Origin: Epibacterium sp. Ofav1-8
Lineage (GTDB): Bacteria; Pseudomonadota; Alphaproteobacteria; Rhodobacterales; Rhodobacteraceae
Length of the DNA stretch: 64,000 nt
Assembly (NCBI RefSeq): GCF_022348185.1
Contig: NZ_JAKRFD010000001.1
Span: 372,001-436,000 of the forward strand
Reading direction: 5' to 3'
Both the position numbers and the translations under genes were made by a program. Position 1 is the first letter of the stretch; every line of letters begins with the position of its first letter. Of this stretch, positions 8,649 through 17,090 are shown one piece after another. The notes beneath the pieces are model-generated. The model ran no database searches. It was not told the origin of the DNA and saw only the letters and a list, made by a program, of their open reading frames with translations.

Positions 8649-8714
8649 GCGCGCGCCGGGGCCATCGAGGCCCCGGCGCGCGCGGGTCCGGGCCTGGTGG
8701 CCCGGATCCCTGCG
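8649..8714. repeat. Two tandem strong hairpins between co-oriented genes
   Basis: At 8649-8683 a 15-bp perfect stem (GCGCGCGCCGGGGCC / GGCCCCGGCGCGCGC) closes a 5-nt loop, ATCGA. It is followed at about 8684-8710 by a second stem (GGGTCCGGGCC with GGCCCGGATCCC, one bulged base) around TGGT. There is no T-tract on either side, so this is more likely an mRNA-stabilising or processing structure between adh (8729-9820) and the enolase-family gene than a simple terminator. Confidence 0.7.
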
Positions 8715-8728
8715 TCAGGTTGCAATCC

Positions 8729-9820
8729 TCAGCGGTCGAAAAGGATCACATTGCGTTTGGCGCTGCCGGTTCTGGTATCGGCGATGGCGTCGTTGATCTG
8801 CGCCAGCGACCAGCGCCCCGAGATCAGTTCGTCCAGCTTCAGGCGGCCCTGCTGGTAGAGATCGACGATCCAGGGCACGTCCCGCTGGATCACCACATCT
8901 CCCATCTTGGAGCCTAGAAACCCCTGGCCCAGGGCGGCCATCACCACGGGTTCGTAGCGGGCCGTCTGGCCGGAGTGCGGCATTCCGATCATCACCGCGC
9001 GTCCCCCCGCTCCGAGATAGCGGGGGGCCTGCTCGTAGGCGGGAATGGCGCCGACGGTAATCAGCACAACTTCCGCGCCCTTCCCGCCGAGCGCCTCGAA
9101 GGCAGCGCGCCAGGGTTTCGGCTCGGTTGCGAGGATGCCGTGGGTTGCGCCGAACTCCCGTGCAATCGCGAGCTTTTCGGAACTCATGTCGACCGCCACG
9201 ATACGGCGGGCGCCGGCGATGCGCGCACCCTGGATCGCGTTGAGCCCGACGCCGCCGGCGCCGATGACCACCACGTCCTCGCCGGCTCTCAGATGGGCGG
9301 TGTTGACCGCTCCGCCGATGCCGGTGATCACGCCACAGGAGATCAGCGCCGCCACGTCCTTCGGGATCTGCGCGGGGATCTTCACGATCTGTCGGGCGCT
9401 GACCACGACCTTTTCGGCAAATGCACCGCAGTCCATCGCCTGAAGCATGGGGCGTCCCTCCGCGGTGGTGAGCGGCCCGTCGGTCCCGTCCCGGGGCGTG
9501 GCACAGTTGACGGGGCGACCCGCGGCACATGTGGGGCAGCTGCCGCAGGCCCGGATCAGGGTCACGATCACATCATCGCCGGGGGCGAACCCTTCGACAC
9601 CGGCGCCAACCGCGGTGACGCGACCGGCGGCCTCATGTCCGAAGACCGCAGGCAGGGAGCCGCCCCAGGCCCCGTCGGCATAGGAGATGTCGCTATGGCA
9701 GATCGCGACGGCATCGAGGGTGACTTCGACTTCGCCCGCTCCGGGTGGTGCGATCCGGATTTCTTCGATCACAAGCGGGGCGCCATGTGTGTGGCACACT
9801 GCGGCCTTGATCAACTGCAT
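8729..9820 (-). CDS. Zinc-dependent alcohol dehydrogenase (class III-like MDR family)
   Basis: A 363-residue medium-chain dehydrogenase. Catalytic zinc ligands appear as CHSD and GHEAAG, with ISCGVITGIGG later; the structural zinc loop ACGSCPTCAAGRPVNC carries all four cysteines. The Rossmann motif is VVVIGAGGVGLNAIQGA with VAVDMSSEKL as the NAD-selective acid. Length and motifs match NAD-dependent class III-type alcohol/formaldehyde dehydrogenases, but the GSH-specific context is absent, so a generic alcohol or polyol substrate is more likely. Transcribed toward the enolase-family gene. Confidence 0.94.
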   Translation of the reverse strand: MQLIKAAVCHTHGAPLVIEEIRIAPPGAGEVEVTLDAVAICHSDISYADGAWGGSLPAVFGHEAAGRVTAVGAGVEGFAPGDDVIVTLIRACGSCPTCAAGRPVNCATPRDGTDGPLTTAEGRPMLQAMDCGAFAEKVVVSARQIVKIPAQIPKDVAALISCGVITGIGGAVNTAHLRAGEDVVVIGAGGVGLNAIQGARIAGARRIVAVDMSSEKLAIAREFGATHGILATEPKPWRAAFEALGGKGAEVVLITVGAIPAYEQAPRYLGAGGRAVMIGMPHSGQTARYEPVVMAALGQGFLGSKMGDVVIQRDVPWIVDLYQQGRLKLDELISGRWSLAQINDAIADTRTGSAKRNVILFDR

Positions 9821-10054
9821 GGTTCGTCTCCTCGTCGGTTGAGGTCAGGGTGACGGGCGCTCTGGTGCACTGCAATGCGGAAAACGGCGCTGAAGTGTCG
9901 GTTTTACGCTACGGCATCGGGTGGGACGTTGGAGAGGCGCGCCGAACGGGGCCGCCGGGCCCGGGGAGCGGTGCGGGGCATGGCGCAGCTTGGGGGAGGC
10001 GAACACGCGGTGATCCGGCCCGCGTGCACGCCTTCCCGAACGGCGGGTGTTCCC

Positions 10055-10783
10055 TTAACGTCGCGGCTCCGACGGGTCCGGGATATTGGCCGTGATCTGG
10101 TCGATCAATCTGGCCAGCGGGCCAGGCGCGGCGAAGAACGGGGAGTGAGCGCTGTCCAGAACATGGACCTGCGCGTCCGGCCAGTCCGCAGTCATGCTGG
10201 CCTGATACTCCGGCGGGATGGTCCGGTCCTGTGTACAGCGGATGTAGTGCTTGGGCAGGCTGCTCCAGCGGTCGGGAACGGTGAGGGGCGTCGCCTGTGG
10301 CCGGATCGGCTGCGGGCAGATATGGTCCAGCGCGAAAGACACCGCGTCGGGCGGGCAGTCGTGATAGAACAGCTCCGGCGCAGCATCCGGGTGGATTGTA
10401 TAGCTGTGCCCGTCCTCGGATTTGACCGCGGCGCTGCCGATGGTCTGGCGTGGACCGGCCCGGCGCATGTCGATCAGCGACATGCCGGAGATCGGGACAT
10501 AGGCGCAGAGGTAGATCAGCCCGCGTGGGCAGGCGTGGGCCACGGCACCGGTGATTGGAAAACCGGCCCAGGAGTGTCCGACGACAATTGTGTCGGGCGT
10601 GATCTGGGCGGCCACTGCCCGGCAGCTGTCGTCCAGGCTGACATCTGCCGGCGAACGCCCGTCGCCGTGGCCGGGCAGGTCGATGGTGCGCACGGTATGG
10701 CCATATGCGGTCAGAGCCGGGATCAGGTCGCGCCAGCACCAGGCGCCGTGGCAGGACCCGTGTACGAGAAGAATATCAGCCAA
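10055..10783 (-). CDS. Alpha/beta hydrolase (salicylate-esterase/EstC-like)
   Basis: A 242-residue hydrolase starting (M)ADILLVHGSCHGAWCW, with nucleophile elbow GHSWAGF and catalytic His in DSAHSPFFAAP. This layout resembles plant-type methylesterases and EstC esterases. The frame is open further upstream, but a TTG at 10783 behind AGGAG gives the family-typical N-terminus and overlaps the stop of the upstream hydrolase gene by 8 bp, which suggests translational coupling. Substrate unknown. Confidence 0.86.
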   Translation of the reverse strand: MADILLVHGSCHGAWCWRDLIPALTAYGHTVRTIDLPGHGDGRSPADVSLDDSCRAVAAQITPDTIVVGHSWAGFPITGAVAHACPRGLIYLCAYVPISGMSLIDMRRAGPRQTIGSAAVKSEDGHSYTIHPDAAPELFYHDCPPDAVSFALDHICPQPIRPQATPLTVPDRWSSLPKHYIRCTQDRTIPPEYQASMTADWPDAQVHVLDSAHSPFFAAPGPLARLIDQITANIPDPSEPRR

Positions 10784-11567
10784 GGTGAGCGATCTCCTGC
10801 ATGAAATGTGTGAGCCGTTCGGCATAGGTTTCGGGCTGGTCGATGGGCGGCACATGCCCGGTCCGGCGCAACAGGGTGAACTGCGAGCCGGGGATCAGAT
10901 CGACGGTCTCGCGCACCAGATCCGGCGGCGTCGAGCTGTCCTCGGAGCCGGCAATCCCGAGGGCTGGGAGCCGCAGGCCGGAGGTCGGCGTGTAGAAATC
11001 GGTTCCGGCGATGGCGGCGCAGCAGCCCAGATATCCTTCCGGCGGGCAGCTCTCGATCTGTGCCTGTGTCGGGGCGTGGGCACCGGATTTCACATAGGCC
11101 CGGGGGAACCAGCGCTGCATGGTGTCTGTGCTTATGGCGGTCATGCCGCCGCTGCGGATCGCCGCCATCCGGCGCTGCCAGATTTCTGGCGTGCCGATCT
11201 TTGCGGCGGTGTTCGACAGCACCAGCGCCCGGATCTGATCCAGCCGTTTGACCGCAAGACCCTGGGCGATCATGCCGCCGATGGAGAGGCCAACAAAGAG
11301 GCTGTCGCGGATCTCGCAGAACTCCATCAATCGTTCCGTATCGCGCACCAGCGTGCCCATGGAGTAGGGACCGTCGGGCACCGAGGACCCTCCGTGACCG
11401 CGCAGGTCGAAGGTCAGGATGCGCAGGCCGTCGGGCAGAAGTTCGATGACGCGATCCCAGATGTGCTGATCGGTGCCAAGCGCATGGGCAAACACCACCG
11501 GTGGGGCCGTCTCCGGACCGCGTAGGGTGTAGTTCAACTGGACGTCGCCGAGGTCTGCGAGGGGCAT
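10776..11567 (-). CDS. pcaD: Alpha/beta hydrolase, 3-oxoadipate enol-lactonase-like
   Basis: A 263-residue alpha/beta hydrolase whose motifs follow the PcaD group: FAHALGTDQHIWDRV, FDLRGHGGSSVPDG, nucleophile elbow GLSIGGMIAQGLA, LVLSNTAAKIG and TGHVPPIDQPE for the His. PcaD hydrolyses 3-oxoadipate enol-lactone in the protocatechuate branch of the beta-ketoadipate pathway. No other pca gene is visible, so the lactonase activity is a family-based guess. It overlaps the next hydrolase gene by 8 bp. Confidence 0.85.
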   Translation of the reverse strand: MPLADLGDVQLNYTLRGPETAPPVVFAHALGTDQHIWDRVIELLPDGLRILTFDLRGHGGSSVPDGPYSMGTLVRDTERLMEFCEIRDSLFVGLSIGGMIAQGLAVKRLDQIRALVLSNTAAKIGTPEIWQRRMAAIRSGGMTAISTDTMQRWFPRAYVKSGAHAPTQAQIESCPPEGYLGCCAAIAGTDFYTPTSGLRLPALGIAGSEDSSTPPDLVRETVDLIPGSQFTLLRRTGHVPPIDQPETYAERLTHFMQEIAHLG

Positions 11568-11717
11568 GGGTGGGGCTCTTTGGTTCTGCGCTGTGCGGAC
11601 CGGACGCCGGGTCCGATCAGGGTGGGGTGAGGTCCCCGACCCTAGCCGGATCTGTCAGAAGTGGCCAGCGACCCGGACACCTCGAATGACGGTTGCACAA
11701 GCACGGCAGGGGCCGTC

Positions 11718-12695
11718 TCAGCCAAAGCGCGCGAGCGCCTCGGTAAAGGTCTCGGTGTCCACATTGCCGCCGGTGGCAACGGCGATCACGGTATCGCCCT
11801 CAAGGTCCGAACCATGGAACAGAGCTGCGGCCAGAGAGGCGGCGCCGCCGGGTTCCAGCACGATCTTGAGGCGCTGAAAGGCCAGAGCCATGGCCTGTTG
11901 TGCTTCGGCATCGGTGATGGTGATGCCCGGCGCGCAGAGGCGGGACAGCAGCGGCCAGGTGATTTCGCCCGGGGCCGGGGTCAGGATCGCATCGCAGATG
12001 GAGCCGGTGGGCGCGGCATTGGTCTCGATCCGGCCCGCAGCCTGCGAGCGCACCACGTCATCGAACCCTTCTGGCTCTGTCGGGCGCACGCGCATCGCCG
12101 GCGCGCGATCTTCCAGTGCCAGTGCGATGCCGGAGGTCAGGCCTCCGCCGCCGCAGCAGACCAGGACGTCGGCTTGCGTGATGCCAAGCTCTGCGGCCTG
12201 TTCGGCGATCTCCAGGCCGGTGGTGCCCTGACCTGCGATCACCTCGGGTTCGTCATAGGGTTTGATCAGGGTGAGGCCGCGGCTCTCGACCAGCGGTGCG
12301 GCGGCAGCTTCGCGGCTCTCACCGGCGGCGCGGTCATAGAGAACGACCTCGGCGCCGAGGGCGCGGGTGTTGTCGATCTTGAGGCGGGGCGCATCGGCAG
12401 GCATCACGATGACCGCAGGCGCGCCATGGGCCTTGGCGGCGGCGGCGACGCCCTGTGCGTGGTTGCCGGAGGAATAGGCGATGACGCCGCGTGTGCGCAG
12501 CTCCGGGGAAAGCGCCGAGAGCGCCGCCCAGCCGCCGCGGAACTTGAACGATCCGGTGTGTTGCAGGCACTCGGCCTTCACCAGCAGACGGCGGCCCGCG
12601 ATCTCGTCAAGAAAGGGCGAGGACAGCAAGGGCGTGCGACGGGCATGGCCCTTGAGCCGCGCGGCGGCGGCCTCGATCATGGCGAGTGTGGTCAT
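11718..12695 (-). CDS. Threonine/serine dehydratase (PLP fold type II)
   Basis: A 325-residue beta-family PLP enzyme: the Schiff-base lysine is in HTGSFKFRGGWAAL, SSGNHAQGVA binds the substrate carboxylate, and VCCGGGGLTSG forms the phosphate-binding glycine loop. There is no C-terminal ACT regulatory domain, so it is of the catabolic threonine/serine dehydratase, serine racemase or hydroxyaspartate dehydratase type rather than biosynthetic IlvA. Its ATG overlaps the stop of the upstream alpha/beta hydrolase (ATGA, 12692-12695), indicating a two-gene operon. Confidence 0.92.
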   Translation of the reverse strand: MTTLAMIEAAAARLKGHARRTPLLSSPFLDEIAGRRLLVKAECLQHTGSFKFRGGWAALSALSPELRTRGVIAYSSGNHAQGVAAAAKAHGAPAVIVMPADAPRLKIDNTRALGAEVVLYDRAAGESREAAAAPLVESRGLTLIKPYDEPEVIAGQGTTGLEIAEQAAELGITQADVLVCCGGGGLTSGIALALEDRAPAMRVRPTEPEGFDDVVRSQAAGRIETNAAPTGSICDAILTPAPGEITWPLLSRLCAPGITITDAEAQQAMALAFQRLKIVLEPGGAASLAAALFHGSDLEGDTVIAVATGGNVDTETFTEALARFG

Positions 12696-13540
12696 TGGGC
12701 GTCTTTCAATACGTCGTGGATAAGGGACAGGGCAGCGGGTTCATCGAGAAAGGGCACATGGCCGCGATCCGGCAGTTCCACCGCGCGCAGCGCGGGCAGG
12801 CGGCGCTGCATTTCTGCATAGGTCTCGGCCGAGAAGATATCGGACTGTGCGCCGCGGATGACGCCGCAGGGCAGGCCGTCGAGAGCGGCGAACCATGGCC
12901 AGAGGCTCGGTTTCTCCTCCATCTCTGCCACGGCCTCGGCCTGGGCGAGCATCGCGTCCCGCAGGCGTGCATCATAGCGCAGCTCCAGCCCGTCCGGGGT
13001 TTCCTTGTAGAAGGTCTGGGCCTCTTCCAGCCAGCGCTGTGACGGGACGCCGGAAAAGGCCGGAGACATCGCGGCCTCGAGCGCCTGTGCAGCCTGCGCG
13101 TGGGTTTTTGCGGCTGGTCGCCGCCCCAGATAGTCGAAGATGCGCCCGAGCCCCGTGTCGGCGATGTCGGGGCCGACATCATTCAGGATCACCGCCGACA
13201 AACGGTCCCGGGTGGTGCCGGCCATGGCCATGGCGACGAGCCCGCCGCGCGAGGTGCCCAGGATGGCGGCACGGGACAGGTCGAGATGATCCATCAGCGC
13301 GACCACATCCCCGGCTTCGGTCAGGATGTTGTAGCTGCCGGGGTCCTCGGCATAGTCGGAACGCCCCCGGCCGCGCAGGTCCAGCAGGATCACGTGGTAA
13401 TCGGCAAGATGCGGCAGAACATAGCGGAAATCCTGCCCGTCGCGGGTCAGCCCGGGCAGGCAGATCAGCGGCAATCCATCGCGGTTGCCGTGGGTTTCAT
13501 AGTAGAGCGACAGCCCGTCGGGCGTGGTGAAACGGCTCAT
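12692..13540 (-). CDS. Alpha/beta fold hydrolase
   Basis: A 282-residue hydrolase: oxyanion region LICLPGLTRDGQDF, DLRGRGRSDYAEDP, nucleophile elbow GTSRGGLVAMAMA, and the catalytic His in DRGHVPFLDEPAAL. The fold is certain, the substrate is not; epoxide hydrolases, haloalkane dehalogenases and lactonases share these blocks, but the SRGG elbow argues for an esterase or lactonase. It precedes the PLP dehydratase with a 4-bp overlap and follows the haloacid dehalogenase gene by 15 bp, so the three probably form one transcript. Confidence 0.9.
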   Translation of the reverse strand: MSRFTTPDGLSLYYETHGNRDGLPLICLPGLTRDGQDFRYVLPHLADYHVILLDLRGRGRSDYAEDPGSYNILTEAGDVVALMDHLDLSRAAILGTSRGGLVAMAMAGTTRDRLSAVILNDVGPDIADTGLGRIFDYLGRRPAAKTHAQAAQALEAAMSPAFSGVPSQRWLEEAQTFYKETPDGLELRYDARLRDAMLAQAEAVAEMEEKPSLWPWFAALDGLPCGVIRGAQSDIFSAETYAEMQRRLPALRAVELPDRGHVPFLDEPAALSLIHDVLKDAQ

Positions 13541-13555
13541 GTAACAGGGTCTTTC

Positions 13556-14245
13556 TCAGCAGGAGGCGGCAATGTCGGGCACGGTGCTCAGGTCGGTCAG
13601 GATATGTGTGGGACGCCAGGGCAGCCGATCGACCGGCTCTTTGCCCCGGTTGACCCAGACCGTGGTAAAGCCATAGCCGGTTGCACAACCGGCGTCCCAG
13701 CCGTTGGAGGACACAAACAGCACGTCGGATGGGGCATCGCCAAAATGCGCGCCCACCAGATCATAGACGGCAGCAGCGGGTTTGAAGACGCCGACGCTTT
13801 CGACCGACAGCACCGCATCGAGGCATTCGGAAATCCCGGCCGAGTCCACCGCCCCCGTCAGCATGTCGGGCGAGCCGTTCGACAGGATTGCGGTGTTGTA
13901 GCCTGCCGCCTTCAGCGCCTGCAGCATCGCCGGAACCTCCGGATAGGCGGCGAGCTGCCAATAGAGGTCGAGCAACCGTTGCCGCAACGCCGGCTGGTCG
14001 GCCAGGCCGGCAGCCTCCAACGCCCAGTCGAGGCCGTCCTGTGTGATCTGCCAGAAATCTGCATGGGCGCCGACGACCGCACGCAACCAGGTGTATTGCA
14101 GCTGCTTCAGCCGCCAGTCCTGCGCCAGTGTCGCCCAGCTGTCGGCAAGCTGCGGAAACGCTGGGTCTGCGGCGGCCTGCCGGGCGGCAGCCGTGACATC
14201 GAACAACGTGCCATAGGCGTCGAAGATGCAGGTCTTGAGTGTCAT
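13556..14245 (-). CDS. Haloacid dehalogenase type II (L-2-haloacid dehalogenase)
   Basis: A 229-residue HAD-superfamily enzyme. Nucleophile Asp in IFDAYGTLFDV, Ser in LSNGSPDML, Lys in VFKPAAAVYDL, and the type II dehalogenase signature VSSNGWDAG. The family hydrolyses L-2-haloalkanoic acids to D-2-hydroxy acids through an aspartyl ester. The start is the ATG at 14245 just before TLKTCIFDAYG; an upstream ATG at 14281 would add a non-family extension. First gene of the probable hydrolase/dehydratase operon. Confidence 0.92.
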   Translation of the reverse strand: MTLKTCIFDAYGTLFDVTAAARQAAADPAFPQLADSWATLAQDWRLKQLQYTWLRAVVGAHADFWQITQDGLDWALEAAGLADQPALRQRLLDLYWQLAAYPEVPAMLQALKAAGYNTAILSNGSPDMLTGAVDSAGISECLDAVLSVESVGVFKPAAAVYDLVGAHFGDAPSDVLFVSSNGWDAGCATGYGFTTVWVNRGKEPVDRLPWRPTHILTDLSTVPDIAASC

Positions 14246-14409
14246 CTCTTGGGTCTCCCTGTCGCGGCAAAGGTGCCACAAGCGGGGCCGGTCTCAATGG
14301 GCTAAATTGTGTTGGTACGGGTTTACTCTGCCGACATGGCCGTTAGGGTGGCGCTTTATCATTGGGCGTTGGGCCTGAAATACACCAGAGAACCCGAAAG
14401 GGGGTCATT

Positions 14410-14838
14410 ATGACCGCGGTAAAAAATGGCGACACGGTTCGCATCCACTACACCGGAAAACTGACGGACGGCACCGTGTTTGACAGTTCCGAAGGGCGCG
14501 ATCCGCTAGAGTTCACCGTCGGCGCCGGCCACGTGATCAAGGGCATGGACGAAGGCATGCTGGAGATGGCCGAAGGCGACACCAAGACGCTGGAGATTGC
14601 CTGCGAAGATGCCTACGGTCCGATCAACCCGTCGGCGCGCCAGGCGGTGCCGCGCGAGGGGATCCCGGACGATATTCCGCTGGAAATCGGCACCATGCTC
14701 CAGATGCAGACCCCCGAAGGCCAGGTGCTGCCGGTGACAGTGGTCGAGGTGGACGAGGCGAATGTGACCCTGGACGCCAACCATCGTCTGGCGGGCCAGG
14801 ACCTGGTCTTTGACGTGGAGCTGGTGGCGATCGCCTGA
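14410..14838 (+). CDS. FKBP-type peptidyl-prolyl cis-trans isomerase (SlyD-like)
   Basis: A 142-residue FKBP with the SlyD-type insert-in-flap domain: VRIHYTGKLTDGTVFDSSEG, then FTVGAGHVIKGMDEGMLEM, the insert (DAYGPINPSARQAVPREGIP) and a closing NHRLAGQDLVFDVELVAI. The protein catalyses prolyl isomerisation and acts as a chaperone. The metal-binding His-rich tail of E. coli SlyD is absent. The ATG at 14410 follows AAAGGGGG; the longer open frame from 14362 has no support. Followed by repeat copy A. Confidence 0.92.
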   Translation: MTAVKNGDTVRIHYTGKLTDGTVFDSSEGRDPLEFTVGAGHVIKGMDEGMLEMAEGDTKTLEIACEDAYGPINPSARQAVPREGIPDDIPLEIGTMLQMQTPEGQVLPVTVVEVDEANVTLDANHRLAGQDLVFDVELVAIA

Positions 14839-15281
14839 GGCCAGGCATCACTGCCACTGCTTTGAAAGCCGGGCAGGCGGTGCTCCCGCCCGCTCGGGAC
14901 GCGGCAAGCGCATCCTTCCCGGTTGGGCCCGGCGCCGCGCCTGCGGCGCGGCGGGGACAGGCCGCAGCCCGCCCACGTGATCGCCGCCAAAACCTGTGTG
15001 GCGGTCGCTTCTTCCCCCCTCCGTCTGCGCGCGTCCCTTGTACGCCTCGTTAGCCTCGCGTCACGAGCGCATTCCGCCCCGGGCGATCACCCGCAACTTA
15101 CTTCAATTGCGCCGCGCATTTCTGAAGCGCGGTGATCGGGATTCACGTCCTGTTCATTTCTCTCGGCGACCTTCCCCACAGACCCGCTGCCGCGCTGGCG
15201 TGATGCCGCGTTTTGTTCCCGGCCCGATCGAACGGCCGGTTGGCCTGCGGGTGGGTTTTTATCTAACGGGAGTTCTCTCAC
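14839..15281. other. 443-bp intergenic stretch before the orphan binding-protein gene
   Basis: Contains repeat copy A (14869-14955) and no convincing gene. Further on, CGATCACCCGC (about 15083) and GCGGTGATCG (about 15130) form complementary arms about 40 bp apart, which could fold in the leader of the following gene or mark a regulator site. No clear sigma-70 promoter could be fixed by eye. Confidence 0.4.
14869..14955. repeat. Dispersed intergenic repeat, copy A
   Basis: GCTCCCGCCCG at 14882-14892, a 29-nt variable middle, then GTTGGGCCCGGC followed by a GC-only hairpin (GCCGCGCC/GGCGCGGC). The same arrangement occurs at 34985-35078 and 45561-45660. It lies 31 bp downstream of the FKBP gene stop. 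Confidence 0.65.
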
Positions 15282-16355
15282 ATGCGGAATCTGCTTCTTG
15301 GCGCAATGTTCACCATTGGCGGCACCATGGCGCATGCCACCGAATATCTGAATGTTTTCACCTGGGACGGCTATGTCCTGCCGGCCGAGGTCGCGGCGGT
15401 GAACGACATCCTCAAGTCCGAAGGCTATGATGTCGAGGTGCGCGTCATGGACACGCTGGCCGAGGGGCCGGAGCAGATGTTCGACGTGATCCGTTCCGGT
15501 GATGTGGACGTGTCCTTCCTGACGCTGAACTACATCCAGATGGAGGGCTTTCCCTTCTCCAACCTGTTGCAGCCCATCGATCTGTCCTCGCCACGGCTGA
15601 GCAACGCTGCGGCGCTGCTGCCGGAGCTGAGCGCAATCCCGATGGGCATGTCGGATGCGGGTCCGCTCTACCTGCCGTTCGGTGGCGGGTCCTACGGGAT
15701 CTGGGCCAATGACGATGTGGTGTCGGAGCACCCCGCCTCTGTCGCCGATCTTCTGAAGCCGGAATGGAAGGGCCGCCTCTCGCTGACCGAGGGTCAGGTG
15801 CAGCCCAACGTGGCGCTGGCGCTGATGGCGATGGGCGAGGCGCCGTTTGCGGTGCAGGATGCCTCCGGAGATCGCAAGAAGATGGCGGAGATGCAGAAGG
15901 CCGATGGCGCGCTCCAGCAGACCATGAACACGCTCTACGATCAGGTCGGTTTCTTCTGGAGCGCCGGTCCGGAATTCCGCGACGATCTGGCGTTTGTGGC
16001 CTCTTACGGGCCGGGTGCAGCGGCGCATGTGGCCGAAGGTGGCAACTGGAGCATCGTGAACTTCGAGGAAGGCAACACCGTCTGGCTCGACACCATCAAC
16101 TTCTCCAAGAAGCTTGAGGGTGAGAAGCTGGAAGCGGCAGAGATCTTTGCCAACTATTTCATCGGCAAGGACGTGCAGGAGCGCATCGTGAATGGTCTTG
16201 GCATGGTGGCGGCGACGACGCAGGTCGATGCCAACCCAATGCTGGACGAGAATCCGGAGTTCTTTGCCGAAGAGCTGTTCTGGCCGCCCTATACCAAGGT
16301 TGCCAACAACGTGATGAACATGCTGTCCAAACGCGCCTCGGGCGGCGACAGCTGA
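15282..16355 (+). CDS. Extracellular substrate-binding protein (spermidine/putrescine-type), orphan
   Basis: A 357-residue periplasmic binding protein with a short signal peptide (MRNLLLGAMFTIGGTMAHA) followed by TEYLNVFTWDGYVLPAEV, the start typical of polyamine-type PotD/PotF binding proteins. FFWSAGPEFRDDLAFVASYG and the NFEEGNTVWLDT strand are in the second lobe. No permease or ATPase gene lies nearby and a strong terminator follows, so it is either a partner for a distant transporter or a sensor-type binding protein. Ligand not determinable. Confidence 0.88.
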   Translation: MRNLLLGAMFTIGGTMAHATEYLNVFTWDGYVLPAEVAAVNDILKSEGYDVEVRVMDTLAEGPEQMFDVIRSGDVDVSFLTLNYIQMEGFPFSNLLQPIDLSSPRLSNAAALLPELSAIPMGMSDAGPLYLPFGGGSYGIWANDDVVSEHPASVADLLKPEWKGRLSLTEGQVQPNVALALMAMGEAPFAVQDASGDRKKMAEMQKADGALQQTMNTLYDQVGFFWSAGPEFRDDLAFVASYGPGAAAHVAEGGNWSIVNFEEGNTVWLDTINFSKKLEGEKLEAAEIFANYFIGKDVQERIVNGLGMVAATTQVDANPMLDENPEFFAEELFWPPYTKVANNVMNMLSKRASGGDS

Positions 16356-16380
16356 TCAGGTCCATTGGATCGTGACGGAG

Positions 16381-16409
16381 AAGGGGGCGCCAGGGCGTCC
16401 CCTTTTTTT
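16381..16409 (+). terminator. Rho-independent terminator of the binding-protein gene
   Basis: A 10-bp stem, AAGGGGGCGC with GCGTCCCCTT (one G-T pair), closes a CAGG loop and runs into seven T residues. Confidence 0.88.
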
Positions 16410-16475
16410 GTTTGCCGGGGCAGATTGTGGCCCGGTGTCTGAGGGTGCCAGCTTGGGCGGGGTAGGCGCTGCGCG

Positions 16476-17090
16476 TTACAGCAGTGACGCGATGCTGCGG
16501 GCCGAGCGCTGGAGGAAGACCCGCAATCCTTCGATGTCGCTGCCGGCCCGGACGCGCAGCCCAAGGGAATGCAGAGTTGCGGCGGCGAGGTCTGCGGCGG
16601 CTGCGCGGGAGGCCTCCGGCGCAGCCGGTGCCAGGTGGTCAAAAAGACAGCGGAACTGGTGATCTGTTTGGGCAATCCGGGCGCGCAACGCAGTGCGGAT
16701 CTCGGGGTGCATGGGGGCTTCGGCAATGGCGGTCGAAAACACCAGGCAGCCCCGTGCGCCGGAAGCGCCGTCCTCCTGATAGTTCGCCAGCATCGCGGTA
16801 AAAACCGCCAGAAGCGCGTCTTCGGGCGCGGCATCGCGCGGCACCTGACGGCGCAGATCGCCCTGCACGCGGCTGACAAAATCATCCATCGCGCGCAGGA
16901 ACATCTCTTCCTTGTTGCCAAAGGCGGCATAGAGGCTGGGGCGGACAAGGCCGGTTGCCTTGGAGAGATCATCCAGCGAGGTGGCCGCATAGCCCTTCTG
17001 CCAGAAGGTCTCCATGATGGTCTGCCGTACCGCGCGTTCATCGAACTTGCGCGGACGGCCTCGACCGCGTGTCTGCCCCGCCTTGCTCAT
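16476..17090 (-). CDS. TetR/AcrR family transcriptional regulator
   Basis: A 204-residue TetR protein: a basic start (GRGRPRKFDERAVRQTIMET), then the helix-turn-helix GYAATSLDDLSKATGLVRPS and LYAAFGNKEEMFLRAMDDF. The C-terminal ligand domain is of the TetR_C type seen in regulators of small electrophile or xenobiotic detoxification (RGCLVFSTAIAEAP). Its ATG overlaps the stop of the HD-domain gene (ATGA, 17087-17090), so the two are co-transcribed and the regulator probably controls its own operon. Confidence 0.93.
   Translation of the reverse strand: MSKAGQTRGRGRPRKFDERAVRQTIMETFWQKGYAATSLDDLSKATGLVRPSLYAAFGNKEEMFLRAMDDFVSRVQGDLRRQVPRDAAPEDALLAVFTAMLANYQEDGASGARGCLVFSTAIAEAPMHPEIRTALRARIAQTDHQFRCLFDHLAPAAPEASRAAAADLAAATLHSLGLRVRAGSDIEGLRVFLQRSARSIASLL

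Noticed and set aside
7309-8796. A 495-codon plus-strand frame over the enolase-family gene
   Set aside because: It is the mirror of a gene with clear catalytic motifs; composition is typical of antisense frames.
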